Below, piece after piece: positions 23,920 through 31,899 of a stretch of DNA of 39,397 bases; within the stretch, counting starts at the first letter, position 1; the number at the start of each line of letters is the position of its first letter. The notes beneath the pieces were generated by a model. It made no database searches. It was not told the DNA's origin and saw only the letters and a list, made by a program, of their open reading frames with translations. A program made the position numbers and the translations under genes. This stretch comes from an uncultured Bacteroides sp. (lineage in GTDB: Bacteria > Bacteroidota > Bacteroidia > Bacteroidales > Bacteroidaceae), in contig CAAFTU010000101.1 in the NCBI GenBank assembly GCA_900766005.1, positions 1 through 39,397 on the forward strand, written 5' to 3'.

Positions 23920-26900
23920 ATGCAGGATTTCGTTCATTTACATGTTCACACCCAATATTCGCTGTTGGATGGACAGGCCAGTGTGGCCCGTCTGGTTGAC
24001 AAGGCGATTAAAAACGGGATGAAAGGCATTGCTGTGACCGATCACGGAAATATGTTCGGTATCAAGGAATTCACGAATTATGTCAATAAGAAAAACGGGG
24101 GTCCGAAGGGGGAAATCAAAGACCTTAAGAAGCGGATTGCCGATATTGAATCGGGAAAGATTGAATGTGAAAATATTGAACAGGAAATAGCCGATTGCAA
24201 GGCCAAAATGGCTGAGGCTGAAAGCCGCTTGTTTAAGCCGATTATCGGATGTGAAATGTATGTGGCACGCCGCACGATGGACTTGAAGGAGGGGAAACCC
24301 GACCAGAGCGGTTATCACCTGGTGGTGCTGGCTAAAAACGAGAAGGGGTATCATAACCTTATTAAATTGGTATCTCATGCCTGGACGCGCGGCTACTATA
24401 TGCGTCCGCGTACCGACCGCAGCGAACTGGAGAAGTATCACGAAGGACTCATTGTCAGCTCGGCTTGTCTGGGAGGGGAGGTGCCCAAGCGGATCACGGC
24501 CGGTCAGCTGGCCGAAGCCGAAGAGGCTGTGCAGTGGTACAAGAATCTGTTTGGTGATGACTATTATCTTGAACTGCAGCGTCATAAGGCTACGGTGCCT
24601 CGTGCCAATCACGAAGCTTATCCTTTGCAGCAGAATGTCAACAAGCACCTCATTGAACTGGCCAAAAAATACGATGTCAAGCTGATCTGTACCAACGACG
24701 TGCATTTTGTAGATGAAGAGAATGCAGAAGCACACGACCGCCTTATCTGTCTGAGTACGGGTAAGGACTTGGATGATCCTTCCCGCATGCTCTATACCAA
24801 GCAGGAGTGGATGAAGACACGCGAGGAGATGAACGAGATCTTTGCCGATGTGCCTGAGGCGTTGAGCAATACGCTGGAGATTTTAAACAAGGTGGAGTTC
24901 TACTCCATTGATCATGCACCTATCATGCCTACGTTTGCCATTCCTGAGGATTTCGGTACGGAGGAGGAATACCGGGTCAAGTATACGGAAAAGGATTTGT
25001 ATGATGAGTTCACGCAAGATGAGCATGGCAATGTGGTGTTGAGTGAGGAGGCAGGTCAGGCCAAGATCAAACGCTTGGGCGGGTATGACAAGCTGTATCG
25101 TATCAAGCTGGAGGGCGACTATTTGGCTAAGCTGGCGTTTGACGGGGCCAAGCGGATTTATGGCGAGCCGCTGAGCGAGGAGGTGATGGAGCGTATGAAC
25201 TTTGAGCTCTATATCATGAAGACGATGGGTTTTCCGGGCTACTTCTTGATTGTGCAGGACTTTATCAATGCGGCGCGTAAGGAACTGGGGGTTTCGGTGG
25301 GTCCCGGACGTGGTTCGGCTGCCGGTTCGGCAGTGGCCTACTGCTTGGGCATCACGAAAATAGACCCTATCCAATATGACTTGCTGTTTGAGCGTTTCCT
25401 GAATCCCGATCGTATTTCTCTGCCGGATATCGATGTCGACTTTGATGACGACGGCCGGGGAGAGGTGCTCCGTTGGGTGACCAATAAATACGGGCAGGAG
25501 AAGGTGGCGCACATCATTACGTATGGCACCATGGCCACGAAGCTGGCCATCAAGGATGTGGCGCGTGTACAGAAGTTGCCGCTGTCTGAATCCGACCGCT
25601 TGTGTAAGCTCATTCCCGACAAGATTCCCGACAAGAAGATGAACTTGCCCAACGCCATTGCCTATGTACCGGAGTTGCAGGCTGCCGAAGTGTCTACCGA
25701 CCCTCTGTTGCGGGATACAATCAAGTATGCCAAGATGCTGGAAGGCAACGTGCGCGGCACCGGTGTGCATGCTTGCGGTACCATTATCTGCCGTGATGAC
25801 ATTACCGACTGGGTGCCGGTGAGCACGGCCGATGACAAGGAAACGGGCGAAAAGATGCTTGTGACGCAGTATGAAGGTTCGGTGATTGAAGATACCGGGT
25901 TGATTAAGATGGACTTCCTCGGACTGAAGACGCTTTCCATTATCAAGGAGGCTGTTGAGAATATTCGCTTCAGCCGGGGCGTGGAGGTGGATGTCGATAT
26001 GATTGATATCGAAGATCCGGCCACTTATCAGCTCTATAGTGAGGGACGCACCATCGGTACGTTCCAGTTTGAGTCGGCAGGTATGCAGAAGTATCTGCGT
26101 GAGCTGCAGCCGTCTACGTTTGAGGACTTGATTGCGATGAATGCGCTCTACCGTCCGGGTCCGATGGATTATATCCCCGACTTTATCGACCGTAAGCACG
26201 GACGCAAGCCCATTGAGTATGACATTCCTGTGATGGAGAAATACCTGAAGGATACCTATGGTATTACGGTCTACCAGGAGCAGGTGATGCTTCTGTCGCG
26301 TCTGCTGGCCGACTTTACCCGCGGTGAATCGGATGCGCTGCGTAAGGCGATGGGTAAGAAGCTGCGTGATAAGCTGGATCAGATGAAGCCGAAGTTTATT
26401 TCGGGCGGTCAGAAGAACGGGCATGACCCCAAGGTGCTTGAAAAGATCTGGGCCGACTGGGAAAAGTTTGCTTCGTATGCGTTCAATAAATCGCATGCCA
26501 CTTGCTATTCGTGGGTAGCCTATCAGACGGCTTACCTGAAAGCCAACTATCCTTCGGAGTATATGGCGGCGGTGATGAGCCGAAGCTTGTCGAACATTAC
26601 CGATATTACCAAACTGATGGATGAGTGTAAGTCGATGGGCATTCAGACACTCGGTCCGGATGTCAATGAAAGTAACCTGAAGTTTACGGTTAACCACCAG
26701 GGGAATATCCGTTTTGGGCTGGGTGCCGTGAAAGGTGTGGGTGAGGCTGCCGTGCAGAGTATTATTGAAGAGCGGAGGAAGAACGGTCCGTACAAGAACA
26801 TCTTCGATTTTGTGCAGCGCGTCAATCTGAATGCCTGCAACAAGAAGAATATGGAATGTCTGGCGCTGGCCGGCGGATTCGACGGCTTTACGGAATTGCG

Positions 26901-27726
26901 CCGCGAGCAGTTCTTTGCTCCCAATTCCAAAGGGGAGGTGTTCCTTGAAACGCTGATGCGCTATGGCAACCGCTATCAGGCCGATAAGATGGCGGCTGCC
27001 AATTCGCTGTTTGGCGGTGAGAATGTGGTTGAAGTGGCTACACCCGAAATTCCGCAGGATGTGGAGCAGTGGAGTTCTCTCGACCGGCTGAACAGGGAGC
27101 GCGACCTGGTGGGCATCTATTTGTCGGCTCACCCGCTGGATGAGTTTTCCATTGTGCTGGAACATGTTTGCAACACGCACATGAACGAGCTGGACGACAA
27201 GGCGAGCCTGGCTGGACGGGAAATCACGATGGGAGGCATTGTCTCCGGTGTGCGCCGCGGGGTCAGCAAGAACGGCAATCCGTATGGTATCGCCAAGATT
27301 GAGGATTATTCCGGTTCGGCCGAAATCCCGTTCTGGGGCAACGACTGGGTCACTTATCAGGGGTATCTCAATGAGGGGACTTTCCTGTTTATCAAGGCGC
27401 GGTGTCAGCCTAAAAAGTGGCGGCAGGACGAACTGGAACTGAAGATTACGTCGATGGATCTTTTGCCCGATGTGAAGGAGCAGCTGGTGCAGAAACTGAC
27501 GATTCTCATCCCGCTTTCGGTGTTGAATTCCGAACTGGTGACGGAACTGGCTACCCTGACCAAAGACCATCCGGGGCATACGGAACTTTATTTTAGGGTG
27601 ACCGATGATACAGACGCCAATCACTTGTCGGTCGATTTCATTTCCCGGCCGGTACAGCTTTCGGTGGGGCGTGAGTTAATTGCATTTTTAAAAGAGCATA
27701 CAGAACTTGGATTTCACATAAATTGA
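23920..27726 (+). CDS. dnaE: DNA polymerase III subunit alpha (with intact PHP domain)
   Basis: Replicative polymerase, 1268 residues from the ATG at 23920 (MQDFVHLHVHTQYSLLDG); 22 more codons upstream are open but lie over the promoter. The N-terminal PHP domain keeps all nine metal-ligand positions: His8, His10, Asp17, His42, Glu112, His133, Cys183, Asp260 and His262. A coiled-coil insertion (about residues 57-104) sits inside it. The palm carries Asp503 and Asp505 in PDIDVDFDDDG and the third catalytic Asp665 in KMDFLGLK. GPGRGSAAGSAVAYCLG precedes. Fingers, helix-hairpin-helix (AVKGVGEAAVQSI) and an OB fold near residue 1100 follow. The last codons contain the trxA -33 box. Confidence 0.98.
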   Translation: MQDFVHLHVHTQYSLLDGQASVARLVDKAIKNGMKGIAVTDHGNMFGIKEFTNYVNKKNGGPKGEIKDLKKRIADIESGKIECENIEQEIADCKAKMAEAESRLFKPIIGCEMYVARRTMDLKEGKPDQSGYHLVVLAKNEKGYHNLIKLVSHAWTRGYYMRPRTDRSELEKYHEGLIVSSACLGGEVPKRITAGQLAEAEEAVQWYKNLFGDDYYLELQRHKATVPRANHEAYPLQQNVNKHLIELAKKYDVKLICTNDVHFVDEENAEAHDRLICLSTGKDLDDPSRMLYTKQEWMKTREEMNEIFADVPEALSNTLEILNKVEFYSIDHAPIMPTFAIPEDFGTEEEYRVKYTEKDLYDEFTQDEHGNVVLSEEAGQAKIKRLGGYDKLYRIKLEGDYLAKLAFDGAKRIYGEPLSEEVMERMNFELYIMKTMGFPGYFLIVQDFINAARKELGVSVGPGRGSAAGSAVAYCLGITKIDPIQYDLLFERFLNPDRISLPDIDVDFDDDGRGEVLRWVTNKYGQEKVAHIITYGTMATKLAIKDVARVQKLPLSESDRLCKLIPDKIPDKKMNLPNAIAYVPELQAAEVSTDPLLRDTIKYAKMLEGNVRGTGVHACGTIICRDDITDWVPVSTADDKETGEKMLVTQYEGSVIEDTGLIKMDFLGLKTLSIIKEAVENIRFSRGVEVDVDMIDIEDPATYQLYSEGRTIGTFQFESAGMQKYLRELQPSTFEDLIAMNALYRPGPMDYIPDFIDRKHGRKPIEYDIPVMEKYLKDTYGITVYQEQVMLLSRLLADFTRGESDALRKAMGKKLRDKLDQMKPKFISGGQKNGHDPKVLEKIWADWEKFASYAFNKSHATCYSWVAYQTAYLKANYPSEYMAAVMSRSLSNITDITKLMDECKSMGIQTLGPDVNESNLKFTVNHQGNIRFGLGAVKGVGEAAVQSIIEERRKNGPYKNIFDFVQRVNLNACNKKNMECLALAGGFDGFTELRREQFFAPNSKGEVFLETLMRYGNRYQADKMAAANSLFGGENVVEVATPEIPQDVEQWSSLDRLNRERDLVGIYLSAHPLDEFSIVLEHVCNTHMNELDDKASLAGREITMGGIVSGVRRGVSKNGNPYGIAKIEDYSGSAEIPFWGNDWVTYQGYLNEGTFLFIKARCQPKKWRQDELELKITSMDLLPDVKEQLVQKLTILIPLSVLNSELVTELATLTKDHPGHTELYFRVTDDTDANHLSVDFISRPVQLSVGRELIAFLKEHTELGFHIN

Positions 27727-27735
27727 TTATATTTG
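27707..27735 (+). promoter_or_regulatory. Promoter of trxA
   Basis: TTG at 27707-27709, 18 bases, TATATTTG at 27728-27735. The -33 box is inside the dnaE coding end and the -7 element begins one base after its stop. It implies a leader of about 105 bases ahead of the trxA ATG. Confidence 0.6.
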
Positions 27736-27846
27736 TGGCGTGATTTCGGATGGAATATGTATTCAAATCATTTCCATATAAGGTTTGAAATCATTTAAGA
27801 TATTGTTTTAAAAATAATTGTTTTAATCATTTAATACAAAAAGAAT

Positions 27847-28161
27847 ATGGCTTTAGAAATTACAGATGGCAACTATAAGGAACTCCTTGCACAAGGAAAA
27901 CCTGTTGTTGTAGATTTTTGGGCTCCTTGGTGTGGCCCTTGCAAAATGGTAGCTCCTATCATTGAAGAATTGGCTGCTGAGTTTGAAGGACAGGTTATCA
28001 TCGGCAAATGTGATGTGGATGAAAACAGCGACCTTCCTGCTGAATACGGTATCCGCAACATCCCTACTGTGCTTTTCTTCAAAGACGGTGAAGTGGTAGA
28101 CAAGCAAGTAGGTGCTGTAGGCAAACCTCAGTTTGTAGAAAAAGTAAAGAAACTTCTTTAA
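27847..28161 (+). CDS. trxA: Thioredoxin
   Basis: Small dithiol-disulfide oxidoreductase of the cytosol, 104 residues. The active site is Trp28-Cys29-Gly-Pro-Cys32 in FWAPWCGPCKM; the cis-proline is in NIPTVLFFKDG near residue 74. There is no signal peptide. In Bacteroides, thioredoxin/thioredoxin reductase is important for oxidative stress because glutathione is lacking. It has its own promoter after dnaE. No convincing terminator follows; a short CTGCTTT/AAAGCAG hairpin near 28228-28243 lacks a T-run. Confidence 0.97.
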   Translation: MALEITDGNYKELLAQGKPVVVDFWAPWCGPCKMVAPIIEELAAEFEGQVIIGKCDVDENSDLPAEYGIRNIPTVLFFKDGEVVDKQVGAVGKPQFVEKVKKLL

Positions 28162-28294
28162 TAGCAGAAAGTTATTTCTCGAAAAACAGCCTGTTTTCTT
28201 GAATCGGTTTGTATTTTTGAATCAGCCTGCTTTGAAAGCAGAAAGAAGAATCTTTTAGATAAAAAAACGCTAACTTTTTAATATTTGAATAATC

Positions 28295-28630
28295 ATGGGA
28301 CTGGAAGACGATTTTTTATTGGCAGATGCCGATGATGAAAAGACCATCGAGTTTATCAAAGCTTATTTGCCTCAGGACTTGAAAGAGAAATTCTCAGATG
28401 ATGAACTGTACTACTTTCTTGACCTGATTGACGAATATTATGCTGAAAGTGGTATTTTGGATGCTCAGCCCGATGCAGACGGTTATGTCAACATTGACTT
28501 GGATGAGGTCGTGAAATACATTGTAAAAGAAGCGAAGCGCGATGAGCAGGGAGAATATGATCCGGAAGAGGTGCTCTTTGTGGTTCAAGGCGAGATGGAA
28601 TACGGCAATTCTTTAGGTCAGGTAGACTAA
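28295..28630 (+). CDS. Acidic conserved hypothetical protein
   Basis: Not recognised. It has 111 residues and is strongly acidic (about 30 Asp/Glu), with no signal peptide or membrane segment. Predicted mostly helical: LEDDFLLADADDEKTIEFIKAYLP, then LKEKFSDDELYYFLDLIDEYY, then a short strand YVNIDLDEVVKYIVKEAK and YDPEEVLFVVQGEMEYGNS. It follows trxA by 133 bases and is closed by a terminator, so probably belongs to the trxA transcript. I recall similar proteins in other Bacteroidales with no function assigned. Confidence 0.8.
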   Translation: MGLEDDFLLADADDEKTIEFIKAYLPQDLKEKFSDDELYYFLDLIDEYYAESGILDAQPDADGYVNIDLDEVVKYIVKEAKRDEQGEYDPEEVLFVVQGEMEYGNSLGQVD

Positions 28631-28659
28631 GCGTTTTCCAATTCACGTCAAATAAAAAC

Positions 28660-28698
28660 AACCCTTGTTACTGCTTGCAGTAGCAGGGGTTTGTTTTT
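28660..28698 (+). terminator. Terminator after the acidic protein gene
   Basis: AACCCTTG and TTACTGC pair with GCAGTA and GCAGGGGTT (two G-U pairs), followed by TGTTTTTT. Confidence 0.85.
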
Positions 28699-28724
28699 TA
28701 GTTTGTTTTTCCTTTTTCCTTTTC

Positions 28725-28831
28725 CGGGAGCTACGCTTATTTCCCGGTTCGTTATTGGAGTTTCTGCTCTGATTTCTTGCTTTTATCGGGAGCTACTCTG
28801 ATTTCTCTGTTCGTTATCGGAGTTTCTGCTC
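28725..28831. repeat. 62-base tandem direct repeat (intergenic)
   Basis: Two 45-base copies, 28725-28769 and 28787-28831, begin CGGGAGCTAC and end GGAGTTTCTGCTC, with five mismatches and a 62-base period. They lie in the 299-base gap between the acidic protein gene (plus) and the RDD gene (minus), after the terminator. The gap also holds the first (GTAAC)n element. Confidence 0.9.
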
Positions 28832-28850
28832 GGAGGGCAGAGTGCAGAAT

Positions 28851-28880
28851 AAAAAGTGTAACGTAACGTAACGTAACGCT
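28851..28880. repeat. (GTAAC)n element, copy 1
   Basis: Five A, then GTGTAAC with four GTAAC units in total (28858-28877), then GCT. The same arrangement recurs at 33844 (same strand) and, inverted, at 39187. It is followed by looser copies (GTAGCGTAATGCC, CGTAACGGC) up to about 28918. Confidence 0.9.
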
Positions 28881-28929
28881 TTGTAGCGTAATGCCTTCTG
28901 ACGGAATCTCCGTAACGGCTTGCAACGTA

Positions 28930-29658
28930 CTAGAGTTCCTCCAGTGCATAGTATTGATAGTCGCGCACAACGGTCCGCAGAAACTGTTCCGCGCTGCTTT
29001 CGCGGGGAGTAACGGCCAGCAGTGTCTGTACCTTTCCGGCCAGGTCGGCCACCCGCCGGGCTCTTTTCTTTTCGTCCGATTCGAGGGTGCGGGTGATGAC
29101 ATGGATTTGTTCCAGTGAGAGGTCGGCAGCTTGAGGATACACCGGCTGGTAATCTTTCGTCAGGTAGTCGAATTCATCCAGGCTGACATGTATCTTGCGG
29201 TAGTTCTTTTCTTTAATCACCATGGTGCCGGCTGCCAGGTCGCCCAGCCGCTGGCGGTTGTGGGTCATCAAGACAGCCACCAGTCCCAGTCCGCCAGTCA
29301 GCGGTCCGTCAATGAGGAAGAGTAGCCAGCGCAGCAGGTAGGAGCTCATCGTGGGGGTGGAACCGTCGGTCTTTACTACCCGTATGTTCATGATTTTCTT
29401 GCCGATGCTCTGTCCGTGGTTAAACACTTCCCACAGCAATGAGTAGCACAGCACAGGCAGATAGACGGCGGCCAGCAGCAGAAAACCCTGTATGCCGGAG
29501 GGAATATCCAGCGCCTCAACGATAAAGACAGAGACCGCATAGATATAGAGCACTTCTATAAAAAAGTCGATGGCAAGTGCCATGATTCGGGCACCGATGC
29601 TGGCGGGTGTCTGGCTGATGCGGACAAACTGTCCGGTGATGATGGTAGATTCTGACAT
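28930..29658 (-). CDS. RDD family membrane protein
   Basis: A 242-residue protein with four predicted membrane helices in the first 150 residues and a soluble C-terminal tail. The RDD mark Arg-Asp-Asp is replaced, as often, by ASIGARIMALAIDFFIEVL; the second block is HGQSIGKKIMNIRVVKTDGS and the third RQRLGDLAAGTMVIKE. The tail (about 165-242) is helical and charged, with EIHVITRTLESDEKKRARRV-like sequence. Function is unknown; some RDD proteins have been linked to sodium/proton exchange. It is divergent from the SpoIIM gene and shares its promoter region with it, suggesting joint control. Confidence 0.9.
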   Translation of the reverse strand: MSESTIITGQFVRISQTPASIGARIMALAIDFFIEVLYIYAVSVFIVEALDIPSGIQGFLLLAAVYLPVLCYSLLWEVFNHGQSIGKKIMNIRVVKTDGSTPTMSSYLLRWLLFLIDGPLTGGLGLVAVLMTHNRQRLGDLAAGTMVIKEKNYRKIHVSLDEFDYLTKDYQPVYPQAADLSLEQIHVITRTLESDEKKRARRVADLAGKVQTLLAVTPRESSAEQFLRTVVRDYQYYALEEL

Positions 29659-29686
29659 GCGGCGTTAAAACAAAAGTGTTATTTCG

Positions 29687-29717
29687 TTGCAAATATATCA
29701 TAAATCTCTTATTTTTG
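29687..29717 (+). promoter_or_regulatory. Promoter of the SpoIIM-MoxR-DUF58 operon
   Basis: TTG at 29687-29689, 20 bases, TATTTTTG at 29710-29717. It overlaps the -7 element of the divergent RDD gene (29690-29697) and gives a leader of about 85 bases before the SpoIIM ATG. Confidence 0.65.
29690..29697 (-). promoter_or_regulatory. Putative -7 element for the RDD gene
   Basis: Minus-strand TATATTTG, 31 bases before the RDD ATG. It directly abuts the -33 TTG of the plus-strand promoter. Confidence 0.55.
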
Positions 29718-29809
29718 CTTTTAAAACCGGACAAATCTTGTCTTATGCATGGGGAGTGATTCCTGTTGATTGTTTATGGCTCCGACTTGTCCTATCTTAC
29801 AAGAAAAGC

Positions 29810-30757
29810 ATGAAAGAAGTAACGTTTGTTCGTCAGAATATAGAAAAATGGAGAGAGACCGAGAAGGTAGTGGATCAGGCTGCCCGTGTGTCGCCCGACC
29901 GGCTGGCAGACGTTTACATGGATCTCACGGCCGATCTGGCTTTTGCACAGACACATTTCCCTCAGTCGCGCATCACGATTTATCTCAATAATCTGGCTTC
30001 GGCCTTGCATCGGGCTATCTACCGCAACAAGCGGGAGAAGTGGGGGCGGATTCTGACCTTCTGGACGCAGGAAGTGCCTGATGTGATGTACGAAGCCCGG
30101 CGAGAACTGCTGGCCTCTTTCCTTATTTTCGTGGTCAGTGCCTTGATAGGGGTGCTGTCGTCGGCCCACGATGCGGAGTTTGTGCGGCTGATTTTGGGCA
30201 ATAGCTATGTGGACATGACCTTGGACAATATCGCCAGCGGTCAGCCGATGGGAGTGTATGCTTCTTCTTCCGAACTGCCCATGTTTTTAGGCATCACGTT
30301 CAATAATGTGATGGTGTCATTCAACTGCTTTGTGATGGGGCTGCTCACCAGTTTTGGCACCGGGTATATGCTGTTCAACAACGGTATCATGATAGGTGCC
30401 TTTCAGACCTTCTTTTATCAGCAGGGGCTGCTGTGGGAGTCGCTTCTGACCGTTTGGCTGCATGGCACACTGGAAATCAGTGCCATTATTATCGCCGGAG
30501 CAGCCGGATTGGCTTTGGGCAACGGCTGGCTTTTCCCCGGCACCTATACTCGGATGGAGTCTTTCAGACGGGGAGCTAGCAGGGGATTGAAAATCGTGGT
30601 CGGCACGGTGCCTGTGTTTGTGGTAGCGGGCTTCATTGAAGGCTTTTTCACCCGCCACGTGGAGTGGCCCGATGCGGTGAGGCTGCTGTTTATCCTCGCT
30701 TCTCTGTCGTTTGTGGTGTTCTACTATCTTTATCTCCCTAAGCGACGGCATGGATAG
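29810..30757 (+). CDS. SpoIIM-family (stage II sporulation protein M-like) membrane protein
   Basis: The ATG at 29810 gives 315 residues; the frame is open upstream to 29687 but overlaps the promoter. The N-terminal about 100 residues are soluble and helical (MKEVTFVRQNIEKWRETEKV), followed by six or so membrane helices: about 105-125, 170-215, 220-240, 250-270 and 280-312. The SpoIIM marks include FNNVMVSFNCFVMGLLTSFGTGYMLF and WLHGTLEISAIIIAGAAGLALG. SpoIIM itself acts in engulfment in Bacillus, but this lineage does not sporulate, so the role here must differ. It begins the SpoIIM-DUF58 operon. Confidence 0.92.
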   Translation: MKEVTFVRQNIEKWRETEKVVDQAARVSPDRLADVYMDLTADLAFAQTHFPQSRITIYLNNLASALHRAIYRNKREKWGRILTFWTQEVPDVMYEARRELLASFLIFVVSALIGVLSSAHDAEFVRLILGNSYVDMTLDNIASGQPMGVYASSSELPMFLGITFNNVMVSFNCFVMGLLTSFGTGYMLFNNGIMIGAFQTFFYQQGLLWESLLTVWLHGTLEISAIIIAGAAGLALGNGWLFPGTYTRMESFRRGASRGLKIVVGTVPVFVVAGFIEGFFTRHVEWPDAVRLLFILASLSFVVFYYLYLPKRRHG

Positions 30758-30787
30758 GACAGGCTATTTCCTTTTTTCAGACCGAAC

Positions 30788-30861
30788 AATAACCGCTCGA
30801 AGGACAACCCATTTAATAACAACCCACTGAATAACAACGAATCAAATAACAATCAAATAAC
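30788..30861. repeat. AATAAC degenerate repeat in the SpoIIM-downstream gap
   Basis: Five AATAAC units start at 30788, 30815, 30830, 30845 and 30856; three are followed by AAC. They fill the 146-base gap between SpoIIM and the next gene. I see no promoter or terminator in this gap. Confidence 0.75.
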
Positions 30862-30903
30862 AACCGAATGAAACGGAATTTATTAACTTAAAAATTTCAG
30901 CAT

Positions 30904-31845
30904 ATGGAAACAATGAAACCGAAAATTGGGATGTTTGTGAAGCGCTCTTTGGGAGAAAGAATGAACGCTTCGTTTGATTTTATTAAAGAAAACTGGAAGC
31001 CGCTTCTGACGTATTTCACTTATCTGCTGCTTCCGCTCTGCCTCATTCAGGGATTGGCTCTGAACGGGTTGATGAAAGACACGACCACTATGGCTGCGTT
31101 GGGAGTACTTCAAGCGCAGGGACTGGCGGGCTCGGTTTATGGGCAGGGACTGCTGTCTTCGTTGTCTTATTTGGGCCTGGTACTGGTGTCGCTCATGGTC
31201 AGCTTCCTTTATACTTCGCTGGTGTTTGCCCTGTTGAAGCTCTACAACGATCGCGAAGAACGGCTGCAGGGCATCACGCTTTCTCACCTCAAGCCCCTGT
31301 TGCTCCACCATGTCAAGCGGCTGCTTTTCTTAGGAATTTCCTTCTTCATCGTTGGTTTTGTATGTGTGTTGGTCATGGCGTTTTTGCTTGTGCTCACTCC
31401 TTACACCCTGTTTCTCACGCTGCCGCTGATGATTGCTTTGGTGGTGCCGTTGACCATGGCGCTTCCGGTTTATCTGTTTGAACCCATATCGCTGTGGGCT
31501 GCTTATAAGAAAGCCTTCCGGCTGGGCTTTGCCACTTGGGGAGGCGCTTTCCTGATGTTGCTGCTGATGGGACTTATATCTACCGTGTTGCAGGGGGTGG
31601 TTTCCCTTCCATGGTATGTATTTTCTATGGTCCGGATGCTTTTTGTGGAGAGTGATGCTGGAGCGATGTCTTCTTCCTTTACTCTCAACTCGGTGCAGTA
31701 TCTCTTCTCGGTGCTGATGTTGTTTGGTTCTTACCTGGCTTCTGTTTTTGTTTTGGTGGGACTGACTTACCAGTATGGCCATGCTTCCGAGGTGGTGGAC
31801 GGTATTTCTGTGGAAAATGATATTGACAATTTTGATAAATTATAG
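30904..31845 (+). CDS. Six-TM membrane protein of the SpoIIM/MoxR cluster
   Basis: A 313-residue integral membrane protein of unknown function. The N-terminus (about 15 to 35, KRSLGERMNASFDFIKENWK) is amphipathic. Membrane helices are near 37-58, 83-112, 140-165, 168-195, 215-235 and 260-290. The C-terminus ends in a short acidic tail VENDIDNFDKL. The layout resembles membrane domains found with glycerophosphodiester phosphodiesterases, but no catalytic part is attached. It stands between SpoIIM and the DUF4129 gene, the usual place in Bacteroides versions of this cluster as I recall them. A second ATG at codon 4 could also be the start. Confidence 0.82.
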   Translation: METMKPKIGMFVKRSLGERMNASFDFIKENWKPLLTYFTYLLLPLCLIQGLALNGLMKDTTTMAALGVLQAQGLAGSVYGQGLLSSLSYLGLVLVSLMVSFLYTSLVFALLKLYNDREERLQGITLSHLKPLLLHHVKRLLFLGISFFIVGFVCVLVMAFLLVLTPYTLFLTLPLMIALVVPLTMALPVYLFEPISLWAAYKKAFRLGFATWGGAFLMLLLMGLISTVLQGVVSLPWYVFSMVRMLFVESDAGAMSSSFTLNSVQYLFSVLMLFGSYLASVFVLVGLTYQYGHASEVVDGISVENDIDNFDKL

Positions 31846-31857
31846 TGTGAGGGAGCA

Positions 31858-31893
31858 GGCTGCTGCTTCCATTGAGGCTGCTGCTTCCATTGA
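31858..31893. repeat. Perfect 18-base tandem duplication before the DUF4129 gene
   Basis: Two identical copies of GGCTGCTGCTTCCATTGA lie head to tail, ending six bases before the ATG at 31900. They occupy the site where a ribosome-binding region would be. Confidence 0.92.
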
Positions 31894-31899
31894 GATTGC

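Noticed and set aside
24883..27624. Open frame of 913 codons on the minus strand opposite dnaE
   Set aside because: It is the antisense shadow of a fully recognisable DnaE; the translation is rich in His, Arg and Gln with no domain.
28228..28243. Short hairpin after trxA as a terminator
   Set aside because: The stem is only seven bases with a minimal loop and no T-run follows.
28851..28880. (GTAAC)n element as the terminator of the RDD gene
   Set aside because: Position and T-tract would suit copy 1, but copies 2 and 3 have no gene to terminate in that orientation, so termination does not explain the element.
29810..30757. Sporulation function for the SpoIIM-like protein
   Set aside because: No other sporulation genes are present and the rest of the window is Bacteroidales-like; the family is widespread in non-spore-formers.
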